Of a stretch of 64,000 nt of DNA, positions 27,390 to 34,729 are shown one piece after another. The first letter of the stretch is position 1, and the number at the start of each line of letters is the position of its first letter. A program made the translations under genes and the position numbers. Under the pieces are notes generated by a model. It was given only the letters and a program-made list of their open reading frames with translations, ran no database searches and was not told the DNA's origin. The DNA comes from CAXMQS01 sp036446035 (lineage in GTDB: Bacteria; Actinomycetota; Acidimicrobiia; Spongiisociales; JAOTWH01): positions 1-64,000 of the forward strand of contig JAZFSG010000046.1 in assembly GCA_036446035.1 (NCBI GenBank), written 5' to 3'.

Positions 27390-27774
27390 TCAGCAAGGGC
27401 TTGAGCTCCAACCAGTTCTCGTCTACCTCAGCGGCTCCTGAATCGACCCCCACAGCCTCGACAGGTATCCGCGCCGTCGGCAGAACAAGGCCCATCCCCT
27501 CCGCCGCGCGGATGACGCGCTGCGGCGACTCAAGGCGGGCCACCTCGAGTCGGAGTTCCCAATACCGGGATTCGGTCTCGTTGATCTGATTATCGAGATC
27601 GTTGAGAGCGAAGGCCGACCGGTCCAGGAGGACTCTCGAGTAGATCAGCGACATGAAAGCCAGCACGGCCGTCAGCGTGAACACCACCCAGCCCCGCAGC
27701 CGAACACGACGGACAGGTCTGTCGACGACGAGCTCGAGGCCCTTCGGCCGGAGTATCTGGGGCAGGGCCGTCAT
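27376..27774 (-). CDS. ftsL: FtsL-like bitopic divisome protein
   Basis: A 132-aa protein with a basic N-terminus, one transmembrane helix (GWVVFTLTAVLAFMSLIY) and a coiled coil (LNDLDNQINETESRYWEL) ending in SPQRVIRAAEGMGL, a phrase typical of FtsL/FtsB. Its position between rsmH and ftsI fits FtsL. It overlaps rsmH by 4 nt (ATGA). Sequence conservation in this family is low, so the call rests on topology and position. Confidence 0.83.
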   Translation of the reverse strand: MTALPQILRPKGLELVVDRPVRRVRLRGWVVFTLTAVLAFMSLIYSRVLLDRSAFALNDLDNQINETESRYWELRLEVARLESPQRVIRAAEGMGLVLPTARIPVEAVGVDSGAAEVDENWLELKPLLSAQP

Positions 27775-28691
27775 GCGGCGTCCAGTGGATCGGCCCTCTC
27801 GGCGGCCCTCAGCCTGGCACTACGGGCCCTGCGGTTGATCTCGATCTCGGCGTCCGTTGCCCCGACACTGCTGCGCGTCAGTAGTCGGAGCTCAGCAACG
27901 GTCCCGCATCCGCATACCGGCAGCTCGGGGGGGCAAACGCACCCGATGGCACCGGCAGTGAATCGCTTCTTCACCAACCTGTCCTCTAGCGAGTGGTACG
28001 AGATCACGACGATGCGACCTCCGACTCGGAGCCGGCGAATCGCGACGTCGAGTCCCGCTTCGAGCGCTCCGAGCTCGTCGTTGGCGGCGATACGGATCGC
28101 CTGGAACGATCGCCTTGCCGGATGACCTCTCCGGCGGGCCGGGGCCGGTACGGCGTCCGCAACGACCTCGGCCAACCGGGTGGTGTCTTCGATGGGTCGA
28201 GCGGCGACGATGGCTCTGGCGATGCGCCGCGCGAACCGCTCTTCCCCAAATCTGGAGATGATGCCTCGGAGATCCGACTCAGATGCGGTGTTGACCAGGT
28301 CAGACGCGGTCGAGAGTGCGTCGGGTCCCATGCGCATGTCGAGGGGACCGGAAGCGTGATATGAGAAGCCTCGGTCGGCATCGTCGAGCTGGTCAGACGA
28401 CAGCCCCAGGTCGAAGACGGCGCCAGCGAGTTCATCGACTCCCTCTTGGTCCAGCACCGACTCCAACTCGGCGAAGTTGGCGATCACCAGCCGAGTCCGA
28501 GGCACTTGGCAGGTGACGGACGGGTCGCGATCTAGAGCCAGGATCTGGACGCCTGGGATCGACTCGACGAGTGCCCGGGTGTGCCCGCCTGCGCCGAACG
28601 TGGCGTCCAGCACCAGGCCGCTCTCGATCGGCGCCAAGAGGTCCACGACCTCCGACGTCATCACCGATAAATGGTGGGGCTTCTGGTGCAT
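27771..28691 (-). CDS. rsmH: 16S rRNA (cytosine1402-N4)-methyltransferase
   Basis: A 306-aa SAM-dependent methyltransferase (MraW) of the ribosomal P site. The SAM site DATFGAGGHTRAL is near the N-terminus, followed by FDLGLSSDQLD, RRSFQAIRIAANDEL and ISYHSLEDRLVK. I chose the ATG at 28691. It lies 2 nt after the stop of a 26-codon leader ORF, and its GGGGGG ribosome-binding candidate forms one arm of an inverted repeat. Confidence 0.95.
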   Translation of the reverse strand: MHQKPHHLSVMTSEVVDLLAPIESGLVLDATFGAGGHTRALVESIPGVQILALDRDPSVTCQVPRTRLVIANFAELESVLDQEGVDELAGAVFDLGLSSDQLDDADRGFSYHASGPLDMRMGPDALSTASDLVNTASESDLRGIISRFGEERFARRIARAIVAARPIEDTTRLAEVVADAVPAPARRRGHPARRSFQAIRIAANDELGALEAGLDVAIRRLRVGGRIVVISYHSLEDRLVKKRFTAGAIGCVCPPELPVCGCGTVAELRLLTRSSVGATDAEIEINRRARSARLRAAERADPLDAA

Positions 28692-28693
28692 GA

Positions 28694-28770
28694 TCAGCCC
28701 CCCGGAGCGCTGGCGCCAACATGGAAGCGGGCGGAGTAAGGGGCCTTCCATATGGCATCCGGGGGGCTGA
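28694..28770 (-). repeat. 12-bp inverted repeat covering the rsmH ribosome-binding site
   Basis: TCAGCCCCCCGG at 28694-28705 is the exact reverse complement of CCGGGGGGCTGA at 28759-28770, separated by 53 bp. In the mRNA the 3' arm contains the GGGGGG ribosome-binding candidate of rsmH and ends 2 nt before its ATG, so the stem would hide it. No U-tract follows, which argues against a simple terminator. Confidence 0.7.
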
Positions 28771-28774
28771 GCAT
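28694..28774 (-). CDS. 26-codon leader ORF upstream of rsmH
   Basis: An ATG at 28774 opens a 26-codon frame (begins MLSPPDAIWK, ends GASAPGG) that stops with TGA 2 nt before the rsmH ATG. It begins 13 nt after the mraZ stop and has a GAGGA 10 nt upstream, partly inside the mraZ end. Its first and last codons coincide with the two arms of a 12-bp inverted repeat. Translation of this ORF would open the stem and could deliver ribosomes to rsmH. No homology is claimed. It may be a coupling leader peptide or chance. Confidence 0.4.
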   Translation of the reverse strand: MLSPPDAIWKAPYSARFHVGASAPGG

Positions 28775-28787
28775 GAACCAGACATCC

Positions 28788-29219
28788 TCAGATTCCTTCA
28801 TCGCTGAGTTGTTCACCGATAGCTGCGTAGTACTCGTCAGCCTCAGCCGACAGGCGAGTCCAGGCTTCGCTCGACCAGATCTCGACTCGGTCGGCGACGC
28901 CAACGACCGTTGCTTCCTTCTCTAGCGATGCGTACGACCTCAGGCCGGGAGGGATGGCGATCCTTCCCTGTCCGTCGGGCACCTGATCGCTGGCTCCCGC
29001 GAAGAAGGAGCGGGCGAAGTTGCGAGCCCGGCGGTCGGTGCGAGGCAACTTGTTCACCTTTTCGACCTCCGCTTCCCAGCGAGCGGCGGGGAAGACGTAG
29101 AGGCAGTGCTCCTGGCCCTTGGTGATGAAACACCCTGAAGCGAGCGCGTCTCGGAACTTGCGTGGCAGGACCATGCGGCCCTTCTCATCCAGATTGTGTT
29201 GGAACTCTCCCAAGAACAC
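28788..29219 (-). CDS. mraZ: transcriptional regulator MraZ
   Basis: A 143-aa protein with two AbrB-like halves, each with the family DxxxR signature (DEKGR near residue 11 and DGQGR near residue 82). MraZ forms a ring that binds repeats in front of its own gene and represses the dcw operon. The start is a GTG at 29219 with GAGG 7 nt upstream. It is the first gene of the operon. Confidence 0.96.
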   Translation of the reverse strand: MFLGEFQHNLDEKGRMVLPRKFRDALASGCFITKGQEHCLYVFPAARWEAEVEKVNKLPRTDRRARNFARSFFAGASDQVPDGQGRIAIPPGLRSYASLEKEATVVGVADRVEIWSSEAWTRLSAEADEYYAAIGEQLSDEGI

Positions 29220-29253
29220 AGCGTCGCCTCATACATAGCGGGTCCTCCAGCGT

Positions 29254-29286
29254 CCCCACTTTGCCCCATTTGATGACCCTTGTCAA
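29254..29286 (-). promoter_or_regulatory. dcw promoter with two MraZ boxes
   Basis: On the minus strand a perfect -35 TTGACA (plus 29281-29286) is followed after exactly 17 nt by CAAAGT (29258-29263) as a weak -10. Two TGGGG repeats (plus-strand CCCCA at 29264-29268 and 29254-29258), spaced 10 bp start to start, lie just upstream of and overlapping the -10. This is the arrangement of known MraZ operators, TGGG repeats with about 10-bp period, and predicts autorepression. Confidence 0.75.
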
Positions 29287-29345
29287 CCACTTTCCTCCCC
29301 TTCGTGTCCAAGCTCTCCCCCGGGCCGCCACTTGATGGAGTTCGA

Positions 29346-29351
29346 TAGCCT
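29346..29351 (+). promoter_or_regulatory. TANNNT -10 box of a predicted leaderless gene
   Basis: TAGCCT lies exactly 6 nt before the GTG start at 29358, and there is no ribosome-binding site. A transcript starting about 7 nt downstream of this box would begin at the start codon. Confidence 0.5.
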
Positions 29352-29357
29352 CCTCAT

Positions 29358-30122
29358 GTGAAGGCACCAGTGGTGATCGTGGGAATCGGTGAGCTGGCGG
29401 GGCCATTCGCACTGGGCTTCCTCCGCCTCGGCCATCCTGTTCATCCGGTTACGCGCCACACCGACCGGGACGAGGCGGCGGCGATGCTCCCGGCCACCGA
29501 TATCACGCTGGTGACCGTGCGCGAGGCCGACCTCGACGCTCTCTTGGCTTCGCTCCCGGCTCCGTGGCGACACCACGTCGGACTTGTGCAGAACGATCTC
29601 CTGCCTGCCGACTGGGAGCGTCATCAGCTCAACCCGACGATCGCCGTCGTGTGGTTCGAGAAGAAGCGAGGAGTCGCCCCCAAGATCATCAAGCCAACGA
29701 TCGTTGGCGGACCACGAGCCGATCTCGTCGTGTCTGCGCTAGAGGCCGCCGACATCCCAGCGGTGGCTGCGCTCTCAGATGCGTCGCTGCTGAACGCTCT
29801 TGTCGCCAAGAACCTTTACATAGGAGTCGCCAACATCGGCGGCCTCGCCGTCCCGCCCGGCACCACTGTCGGATCCTTGTGGTCCGACCATCGGGCGCTT
29901 GCCGAAGACGTGGTTTCTGACGTACTCGATCTCCAGGAGGCCCTCGTCGGACAAACGCTGGAACGCGACACCCTGATCAAGGACATGACTGAGAGTTTCA
30001 ACGCGGACCCCGAGCACGGAGCCACGGGCAGGAGCGCTCCGCAGCGGTTGGAGAGAGCCATCGCACAGGCAACCGAACTCGAGATCGACGTAACAACGCT
30101 GCGCCGCATTGCAGGCGTCTAG
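29358..30122 (+). CDS. NAD(P)-binding protein, ketopantoate-reductase-like
   Basis: A 254-aa protein starting with a dinucleotide-binding motif, VVIVGIGELAGP, followed by a helical C-terminal half, as in the ApbA/PanE fold. It lacks the clear substrate-site residues I would need to call it PanE, so the substrate is unknown. The GTG at 29358 is used because the overlapping ATG at 29356 is followed at once by a stop. It is predicted leaderless. The frame continues past its TAG into a universal-stress-protein remnant. Confidence 0.65.
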   Translation: MKAPVVIVGIGELAGPFALGFLRLGHPVHPVTRHTDRDEAAAMLPATDITLVTVREADLDALLASLPAPWRHHVGLVQNDLLPADWERHQLNPTIAVVWFEKKRGVAPKIIKPTIVGGPRADLVVSALEAADIPAVAALSDASLLNALVAKNLYIGVANIGGLAVPPGTTVGSLWSDHRALAEDVVSDVLDLQEALVGQTLERDTLIKDMTESFNADPEHGATGRSAPQRLERAIAQATELEIDVTTLRRIAGV

Positions 30123-30302
30123 GCCGACCGCATCAAGACAGTCATTGCCACTGATGGCTCGTTGGCCGCACTCGAAGAGCATGCTCCTGGGGTCGTCGTC
30201 GCAGCAGCGACGGGCCGCGGCCTCTTCCAGGGGCTACTCGGCTCGACCAGCACCAAGCTCATGCGCCTTGCTCCCTGCCCGGTTCTACTGATCCGCGGCT
30301 GA
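30123..30302 (+). pseudogene. remnant of a universal stress protein (UspA) gene
   Basis: In the same frame as the preceding gene, directly after its TAG stop, 59 codons read IKTVIATDGSLAAL and then jump to PGVVVAAATGRG, LLGSTSTKLMRLAP and CPVLLIRG before a TGA. The first piece is the beta-1 strand and the last pieces are the ATP-loop/C-terminal half of a UspA domain. Roughly 80 central residues are missing and there is no usable start codon. It looks like an in-frame internal deletion of a once complete gene. Confidence 0.7.
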
Positions 30303-30415
30303 TCCTCCGACTTCGTGGTTGACTGCGACGGCGGTGCGTGGTGACTGCACTTTTCTGCTCAACCGTCAGGCGCTGCCAGCCGAAGTGCTGATTAGGCTCC
30401 AAACAGATCGCGATC
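30303..30415 (+). other. intergenic region before the secreted protein
   Basis: These 113 bases hold a TAGGCT hexamer (30394-30399) that could act as a -10 for the next gene, and a perfect palindrome GATCGCGATC that runs into the start codon region (30407-30416). I see no ribosome-binding site. Confidence 0.3.
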
Positions 30416-31969
30416 ATGATGTCCCGGTTCACCCTCCGTCGAGTATCTCCGCTGCTAGCCCTCGCCACCGCAGCAGCCTTCACCCTTGCGCTCGCTCCCG
30501 CCCAGGCGCAGTCCGGAGATGCTCCGTCCGAGGAAACAACGGCAGTCGCCACTGCAGCCGCCCCTGCGGCGCTGCTGCAGATCGCCCGTAGCGACACACT
30601 CACGACCGGCACGTGGGACATGGCGGTTGGCGACGTCTTCGCCGCGATATCGCCGATTCGCCGCGGCTACACCGAGGTCCGGATCGGACTCAACATGACG
30701 AACATCGGCGACACCGACGCCGGCTATCGCATCGATGGCTTCTTCACGGATCCGACATACCCTCGCCTCAGCCTCATCGACGCCAACGGCACGAAATACC
30801 GCCTCCTCCCCGTGCACAGCACCCGAGGACTGCTTCCGGGGTCGACGCTCTCGACGGTTCCATCGGGCATGACGGCGCGATGGACCGTTGGCTTTCAGGT
30901 TCCGACCGCATACGCCAGCGACCTAGAACTCGCTGTAGCCGGCACCGAAGGCAGCGTGGCTTTCGATCTCTCGTCGGCAGCCGGTGGTGCAACGACCGAA
31001 CAGCCGGCGAACATGTTGGCGGTCTCGATCGGCGATGAAATCCCGTGGGGGGATGCGCTGTCCGTTTCGGCTTTCGATCACGGTTCGCTGGTATGCGGCG
31101 ATCCCAACACCCAGCTGGCGGCGCAGATCGTCGCGGTTGGGTTCGAGGTCGGCAATAGAACATTGTCCGACGCCGACTGGCCCGGTGTCCGGTTTCCAGA
31201 GAACCTGGCCATCGCTCAATGGGCCGACGGAGGGTCCGCCAGGATGGCTTTCGAGACCTTCGCGGGAGATTTCGACCCACTCTTGAAGTGGGCGGAGGAT
31301 GCTGTCCGCATCCCCGCCGGTGGCGATGGGGTGAGCGCGTCCGACACTTACAAGCGAGCGATGCTGTTCGCGGTTCCCCGTGACGCCAGGCTCGGCGACA
31401 ACACGGTCGATGATGCCCCCATCGGGATATGGCTGCAGCCGGAAGGCACCGACGCGGTGTGGCTTGAGCTCGACGGAGCAGGCACCCTGGCCATCAGCCC
31501 GACGCTCTGTGACGAGGGCAACTTCAGCTTCGCCATCCCCCACTCCTTCAGTCCAGGCACCGACTTCGTCGTCGGCCTCTCCGACCCCGCCCCCGACCCG
31601 ACAGCCCAGGACTTCGCGGCCACGCAGCTCTTGAACGAGGCGCTTGTCGTCGCCGGCAACTTCCGAGCCAGTCACGGTGACAGCTACGCAGGAATGACGG
31701 CAGGCGGTCTGGCGGAGTTGTGGAACGGCGTCACCTACGACAACGGATTCGTCGGCAGTGTTGGCACCGTTGGCGTAACCACCGACGTGCTCGAATCCGG
31801 CGAAGTCTTGGGGATCTTGGTGACGGAGAGCGCCAGCGGGACATTCTTCTGCCTGGCGGACGCAGGTGGAACGGTCATTAGCCAATTTGCCGGATCTCTG
31901 GCGGAGCTCGAGGAGTTGTGTGGTCCGACACCCGACCCAGTCGAAGAGGCACCCGCCGAGGAAGGCTAG
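30416..31969 (+). CDS. secreted protein with pilin-like C-terminal region
   Basis: A 517-aa protein with a clear Sec signal peptide (basic start, hydrophobic core, likely cleavage after APAQA near residue 31). The middle (about 60-190 and 200-380) resembles beta-rich extracellular domains of the DUF4352 kind with repeated Gly and Asp. The last 120 residues (AQDFAATQLLNEALVVAGNF, GMTAGGLAEL, SGTFFCLADAGG) resemble the globular part of actinobacterial type IV pilin-like proteins, without an N-terminal pilin helix. The C-terminal tail is acidic and Pro-rich. Function unknown; probably exported or cell-surface. Confidence 0.7.
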   Translation: MMSRFTLRRVSPLLALATAAAFTLALAPAQAQSGDAPSEETTAVATAAAPAALLQIARSDTLTTGTWDMAVGDVFAAISPIRRGYTEVRIGLNMTNIGDTDAGYRIDGFFTDPTYPRLSLIDANGTKYRLLPVHSTRGLLPGSTLSTVPSGMTARWTVGFQVPTAYASDLELAVAGTEGSVAFDLSSAAGGATTEQPANMLAVSIGDEIPWGDALSVSAFDHGSLVCGDPNTQLAAQIVAVGFEVGNRTLSDADWPGVRFPENLAIAQWADGGSARMAFETFAGDFDPLLKWAEDAVRIPAGGDGVSASDTYKRAMLFAVPRDARLGDNTVDDAPIGIWLQPEGTDAVWLELDGAGTLAISPTLCDEGNFSFAIPHSFSPGTDFVVGLSDPAPDPTAQDFAATQLLNEALVVAGNFRASHGDSYAGMTAGGLAELWNGVTYDNGFVGSVGTVGVTTDVLESGEVLGILVTESASGTFFCLADAGGTVISQFAGSLAELEELCGPTPDPVEEAPAEEG

Positions 31970-32466
31970 AAACCCTCGAAGAGGTATGGCGCCCACGACG
32001 GATGCGGCGTACCTCCGATAGTCACAAAGATCCAGCCGTGACGGCGCGGCGCCCGCGGTGGCCGCTGCAGGGATAGTCCAGATCCGGCAAGCGAGCGGTT
32101 GCCTTTACGGGTATTGCACCTTCGGCACGCCGCAACGACGTTCTCCCACCTGTGCTCGCCGCCTCTCGAACGGGGAACGACGTGATCGATGTTCTCCGCT
32201 TCCCCGCCGCAGTACTGACACTTCCCCTCGTCCCTGGCGAAGATCGCACGACGATTCAGCGGAACCCGCCGGTTGTATGGAACGCGCACGAAGGTGCGCA
32301 GGCGGATGACGGTGGGGACAGGAAGCGCCACAGAGGCGGCTCGGAATGATCCCTCGCTCTCTCCGACCATGTCGGCTTTCTCCTTGAGGACGAGCACGAC
32401 GGCTCGCCGCGCCGACACTACGGACAGCGGCTCGTAAGTGGCATTGAGCACCAGAGCACGTCCCAC
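31966..32466 (-). CDS. HNH endonuclease family protein
   Basis: A 166-aa protein opening with GRALVLNATYEPLSVVSARR, the start of a conserved actinobacterial HNH family. Its HNH/zinc region reads CQYCGG, ENIDHVVPRSRGG, HRWENVVAACRRCNTRKG, so both Cys pairs and the catalytic His are intact. The start is a GTG at 32466. Its role in cells is unknown. Stand-alone copies are often chromosomal housekeeping-type genes rather than phage genes. It ends in a CTAG overlap with the secreted-protein gene and is divergent from the recombinase-like gene. Confidence 0.85.
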   Translation of the reverse strand: MGRALVLNATYEPLSVVSARRAVVLVLKEKADMVGESEGSFRAASVALPVPTVIRLRTFVRVPYNRRVPLNRRAIFARDEGKCQYCGGEAENIDHVVPRSRGGEHRWENVVAACRRCNTRKGNRSLAGSGLSLQRPPRAPRRHGWIFVTIGGTPHPSWAPYLFEGF

Positions 32467-32507
32467 GCCGGCGAGAGTACCACCGGCCGCTGGCCGCCCC
32501 AGCCCCG

Positions 32508-32553
32508 ACACAGAGCGTCAGTTGTTGACGCACTGTGTGGGCGAGGCCACACT
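32508..32553 (+). promoter_or_regulatory. palindromic operator overlapping a promoter
   Basis: ACACAGAGCGTCA (32508-32520) and TGACGCACTGTGT (32526-32538) form a 31-bp palindrome with a 5-nt centre and 12 of 13 pairs matching. The right half overlaps TTGACG (32525-32530), a -35 box followed after 17 nt by CACACT (32548-32553) as the -10 for the plus-strand gene at 32576. The site also lies upstream of the divergent HNH gene. It has the look of a dimeric repressor or activator site. Confidence 0.6.
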
Positions 32554-32575
32554 AGGCGGAACAAGAGGTCCACCT

Positions 32576-33082
32576 GTGCGTCTGGTCGGCTATGTCAGAG
32601 AGAGCGCTGCTCCATCCGAGAGCGATTCGGCTTATGCCCAGTCGGATCGGATTAGGCGCGCGTCTGCTGACGGCGGCCACTCACTGGTCGCCGTTTGCCA
32701 AGATGTCCCGCGTCCCGGCCTCGAGCAGAGTCGCGACGGCTACCTGGCCCTGCTGGGCGTTGTCGATGCCGGACAGGTGGACGGTGTCGTCGTCAGCTCG
32801 CTGAGCGCTCTTTCCACAGACATGATGTCTCAGGAGGTAGCCATCTGGGATCTCCGTCGCCGGGGTGTCGTGGTCGTCTCGGCAGAGCCGGCTGAGGCAG
32901 CGGACCTCGCTCAGCCGCCCGAGGACCGCAGCCGCCTCCTCGTCCGAGAAGTTCTGGCTCGAGTGGACTCATACCGTTCGAGCCTCGGAAAGACGGTGCC
33001 GCCGGTGGCCGTCGACCAACCATCTCAAGACGTCACGATCGAATTGATCACGGCGCCGCGCCGTAAGAAGTCAAGCTCCTAG
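32576..33082 (+). CDS. degenerate serine-recombinase catalytic-domain protein
   Basis: A 168-aa protein with the fold signature of the resolvase/invertase N-terminal domain: LVGYVRES (Ser10 in the nucleophile position), RPGLEQSRDGYLALL, and GVVVSSLSALS where active enzymes have DRLxR. The arginines of that motif are absent. There is no C-terminal DNA-binding domain, and the tail is basic (PRRKKSSS). I expect no recombinase activity. A structural or regulatory role is possible. The GTG at 32576 has GAGGT upstream. Confidence 0.6.
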   Translation: MRLVGYVRESAAPSESDSAYAQSDRIRRASADGGHSLVAVCQDVPRPGLEQSRDGYLALLGVVDAGQVDGVVVSSLSALSTDMMSQEVAIWDLRRRGVVVVSAEPAEAADLAQPPEDRSRLLVREVLARVDSYRSSLGKTVPPVAVDQPSQDVTIELITAPRRKKSSS

Positions 33083-33670
33083 CGCCGCCGCCACCGCTCT
33101 TGCCACGGCGAACGCGAAGCCGGCGCCCATCACGGCTGCTCCTGCCACTCGACCGCCGGTTCCGGCATCCATGACCACCGTGACCACCTCGGTCTCTGCG
33201 ATGTGCTCTCGCCGATACTCGATGAGGACGGCTGATCGGTGACCGAATAGCTCTGCGGTCGCGATCGCTACCGCTTCGGCCAGCGGTTCCTCACCCCCGC
33301 GGCAGCGTTGGCTGGCGATGCGGCCATCGCTCGCCGTCACCGACACCTCGAGGCCCTTGGCGGTTTCGGTGACGGCGACGCCGGCGATCGTCGCCTCGAC
33401 GACTGGGGCGACGACCGGGTCGGGAAGCGGAAAGTCGGGAAGCGCGACGAGCGGGGCGGGTGGAGGCGGTGGCGTCGTGCCCAACCGAGCCCTGACCCCG
33501 TGACGGATCATGACCTCTTGAACCGCCCTGCCGACGCCGTCTGCGTCTGCGTCTGTCTCCAGTCGCACCTTGACGCCGGTAACCCCGGCGTCGCTGACAG
33601 AGACGTCTGCCCCCTCGACGCCGGCGATCGCAGTGAGTTCCTCGGTCAGGTCGGCCATGTTGTTGTCCAC
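33071..33670 (-). CDS. conserved hypothetical protein
   Basis: About 199 aa. An N-terminal alpha/beta module (LTEELTAIAGVEGADVSVSD and following) resembles small HMA-like or ACT-like repeats seen in unknown actinobacterial proteins. A Pro-rich linker (TPPPPPAP) leads to a second alpha/beta domain and an Ala/Gly-rich hydrophobic C-terminus. The GTG at 33670 is preceded by TAGCAT at plus 33678-33683, 7 nt away, a leaderless layout. An ATG at 33658 and a GTG at 33676 are alternatives. Its 3' end overlaps the recombinase-like gene by 12 nt. Confidence 0.6.
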   Translation of the reverse strand: MDNNMADLTEELTAIAGVEGADVSVSDAGVTGVKVRLETDADADGVGRAVQEVMIRHGVRARLGTTPPPPPAPLVALPDFPLPDPVVAPVVEATIAGVAVTETAKGLEVSVTASDGRIASQRCRGGEEPLAEAVAIATAELFGHRSAVLIEYRREHIAETEVVTVVMDAGTGGRVAGAAVMGAGFAFAVARAVAAALGA

Positions 33671-33759
33671 AAGCACGATGCTAGGGCAGCACGCCCCACG
33701 CGGCGCACCTCTCGAAACCGGCTAATCTCGGGTGTCCCCCATATGCGAAGGAGCCCGGC

Positions 33760-34725
33760 GTGGCGTCTGACACCTCGAGAACGACCGAATGGTTCGCTAC
33801 CCGCTTCGACGACATCTCATCCAACATCGAGAGAGTCATCCAGGGCAAGCGTGAGGTCGTCGATCTCACCGTCCTCTGCATGCTGGCGGAGGGTCATGCA
33901 CTCATCGAAGACGTACCCGGCGTTGGCAAGACCGTCCTGGCGAAATCTCTCGCTCGGTCGATCGACTGCTCGTTCCATCGGCTTCAGTTCACCCCCGACC
34001 TGCTCCCTTCGGATATCACCGGCGTCTCGGTGTGGGATAGGGAACGATCCGAGTTCGTCTTCAGGGCGGGACCGGTCTTCGCCAGCATCGTCCTTGGCGA
34101 CGAGATCAATCGAGCTTCCCCCAAGACGCAGTCGGCGCTCCTCGAGGCGATGGAAGAACGTCAGGTAACGGTCGACGCGACCACCCGTCCGCTGCCGGCG
34201 CCCTTCATGGTGATCGCCACCCAGAACCCCATCGAGCACGAGGGCACCTACCCCCTCCCCGAAGCCCAGCTCGATCGCTTCATGATGCGCGTCGTCGTTG
34301 GCTACCCCGACCGCGCCAAGGAGCTCGAGATGCTCGACACCCATGGCGTCCGCTCAACCTATGAAGATCTTCGTCCCGTCATCGACGCAGCTGAGATCGG
34401 CGAGATGATCAGGGTCGCAACCTCCGTCCACGTATCGAGCGAGGTCAAGGAATACATCGTCGACCTCGCTGAGGCGACGAGGTACGACCCCGACGTGCTC
34501 CTTGGCGCCTCGCCCCGGGCCACCCTCTATCTGCAGAGAGCGGCACGAGCCAAGGCCGCCATGGACGGACGCGACTTCGTGACACCAGACGACGTCAAGG
34601 CGATGATGCTTCCCGTGCTCTCCCACAGGCTCATCCTGCGGCCGGAAGCGCAGATGCGCGGCGTTGAGATCAGCAAGATCATCGAGGCATTGGCGCAGGG
34701 TGTGCCGATCCCTGGACTCGGTTAG
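33760..34725 (+). CDS. MoxR family AAA+ ATPase
   Basis: A 321-aa AAA_3 ATPase with Walker A DVPGVGKT (51-58), Walker B IVLGDEINRA, sensor 1 MVIATQNPIEHEG and a C-terminal lid domain. MoxR proteins act as chaperones that activate partner complexes, usually together with a DUF58 (vWA-like) protein encoded next door, as here. The GTG at 33760 has AAGGAG upstream. It is the first gene of a three-gene operon. Confidence 0.93.
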   Translation: MASDTSRTTEWFATRFDDISSNIERVIQGKREVVDLTVLCMLAEGHALIEDVPGVGKTVLAKSLARSIDCSFHRLQFTPDLLPSDITGVSVWDRERSEFVFRAGPVFASIVLGDEINRASPKTQSALLEAMEERQVTVDATTRPLPAPFMVIATQNPIEHEGTYPLPEAQLDRFMMRVVVGYPDRAKELEMLDTHGVRSTYEDLRPVIDAAEIGEMIRVATSVHVSSEVKEYIVDLAEATRYDPDVLLGASPRATLYLQRAARAKAAMDGRDFVTPDDVKAMMLPVLSHRLILRPEAQMRGVEISKIIEALAQGVPIPGLG

Positions 34726-34729
34726 CTGG

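Noticed and set aside
30923..31996. A 357-codon minus-strand frame opposite the secreted protein
   Set aside because: No recognisable domain and composition typical of antisense frames. The plus-strand gene has a signal peptide.
32576..33082. Integrase of a prophage or mobile island
   Set aside because: The protein lacks the catalytic arginines and DNA-binding domain, and no att repeats, phage or transfer genes are near.
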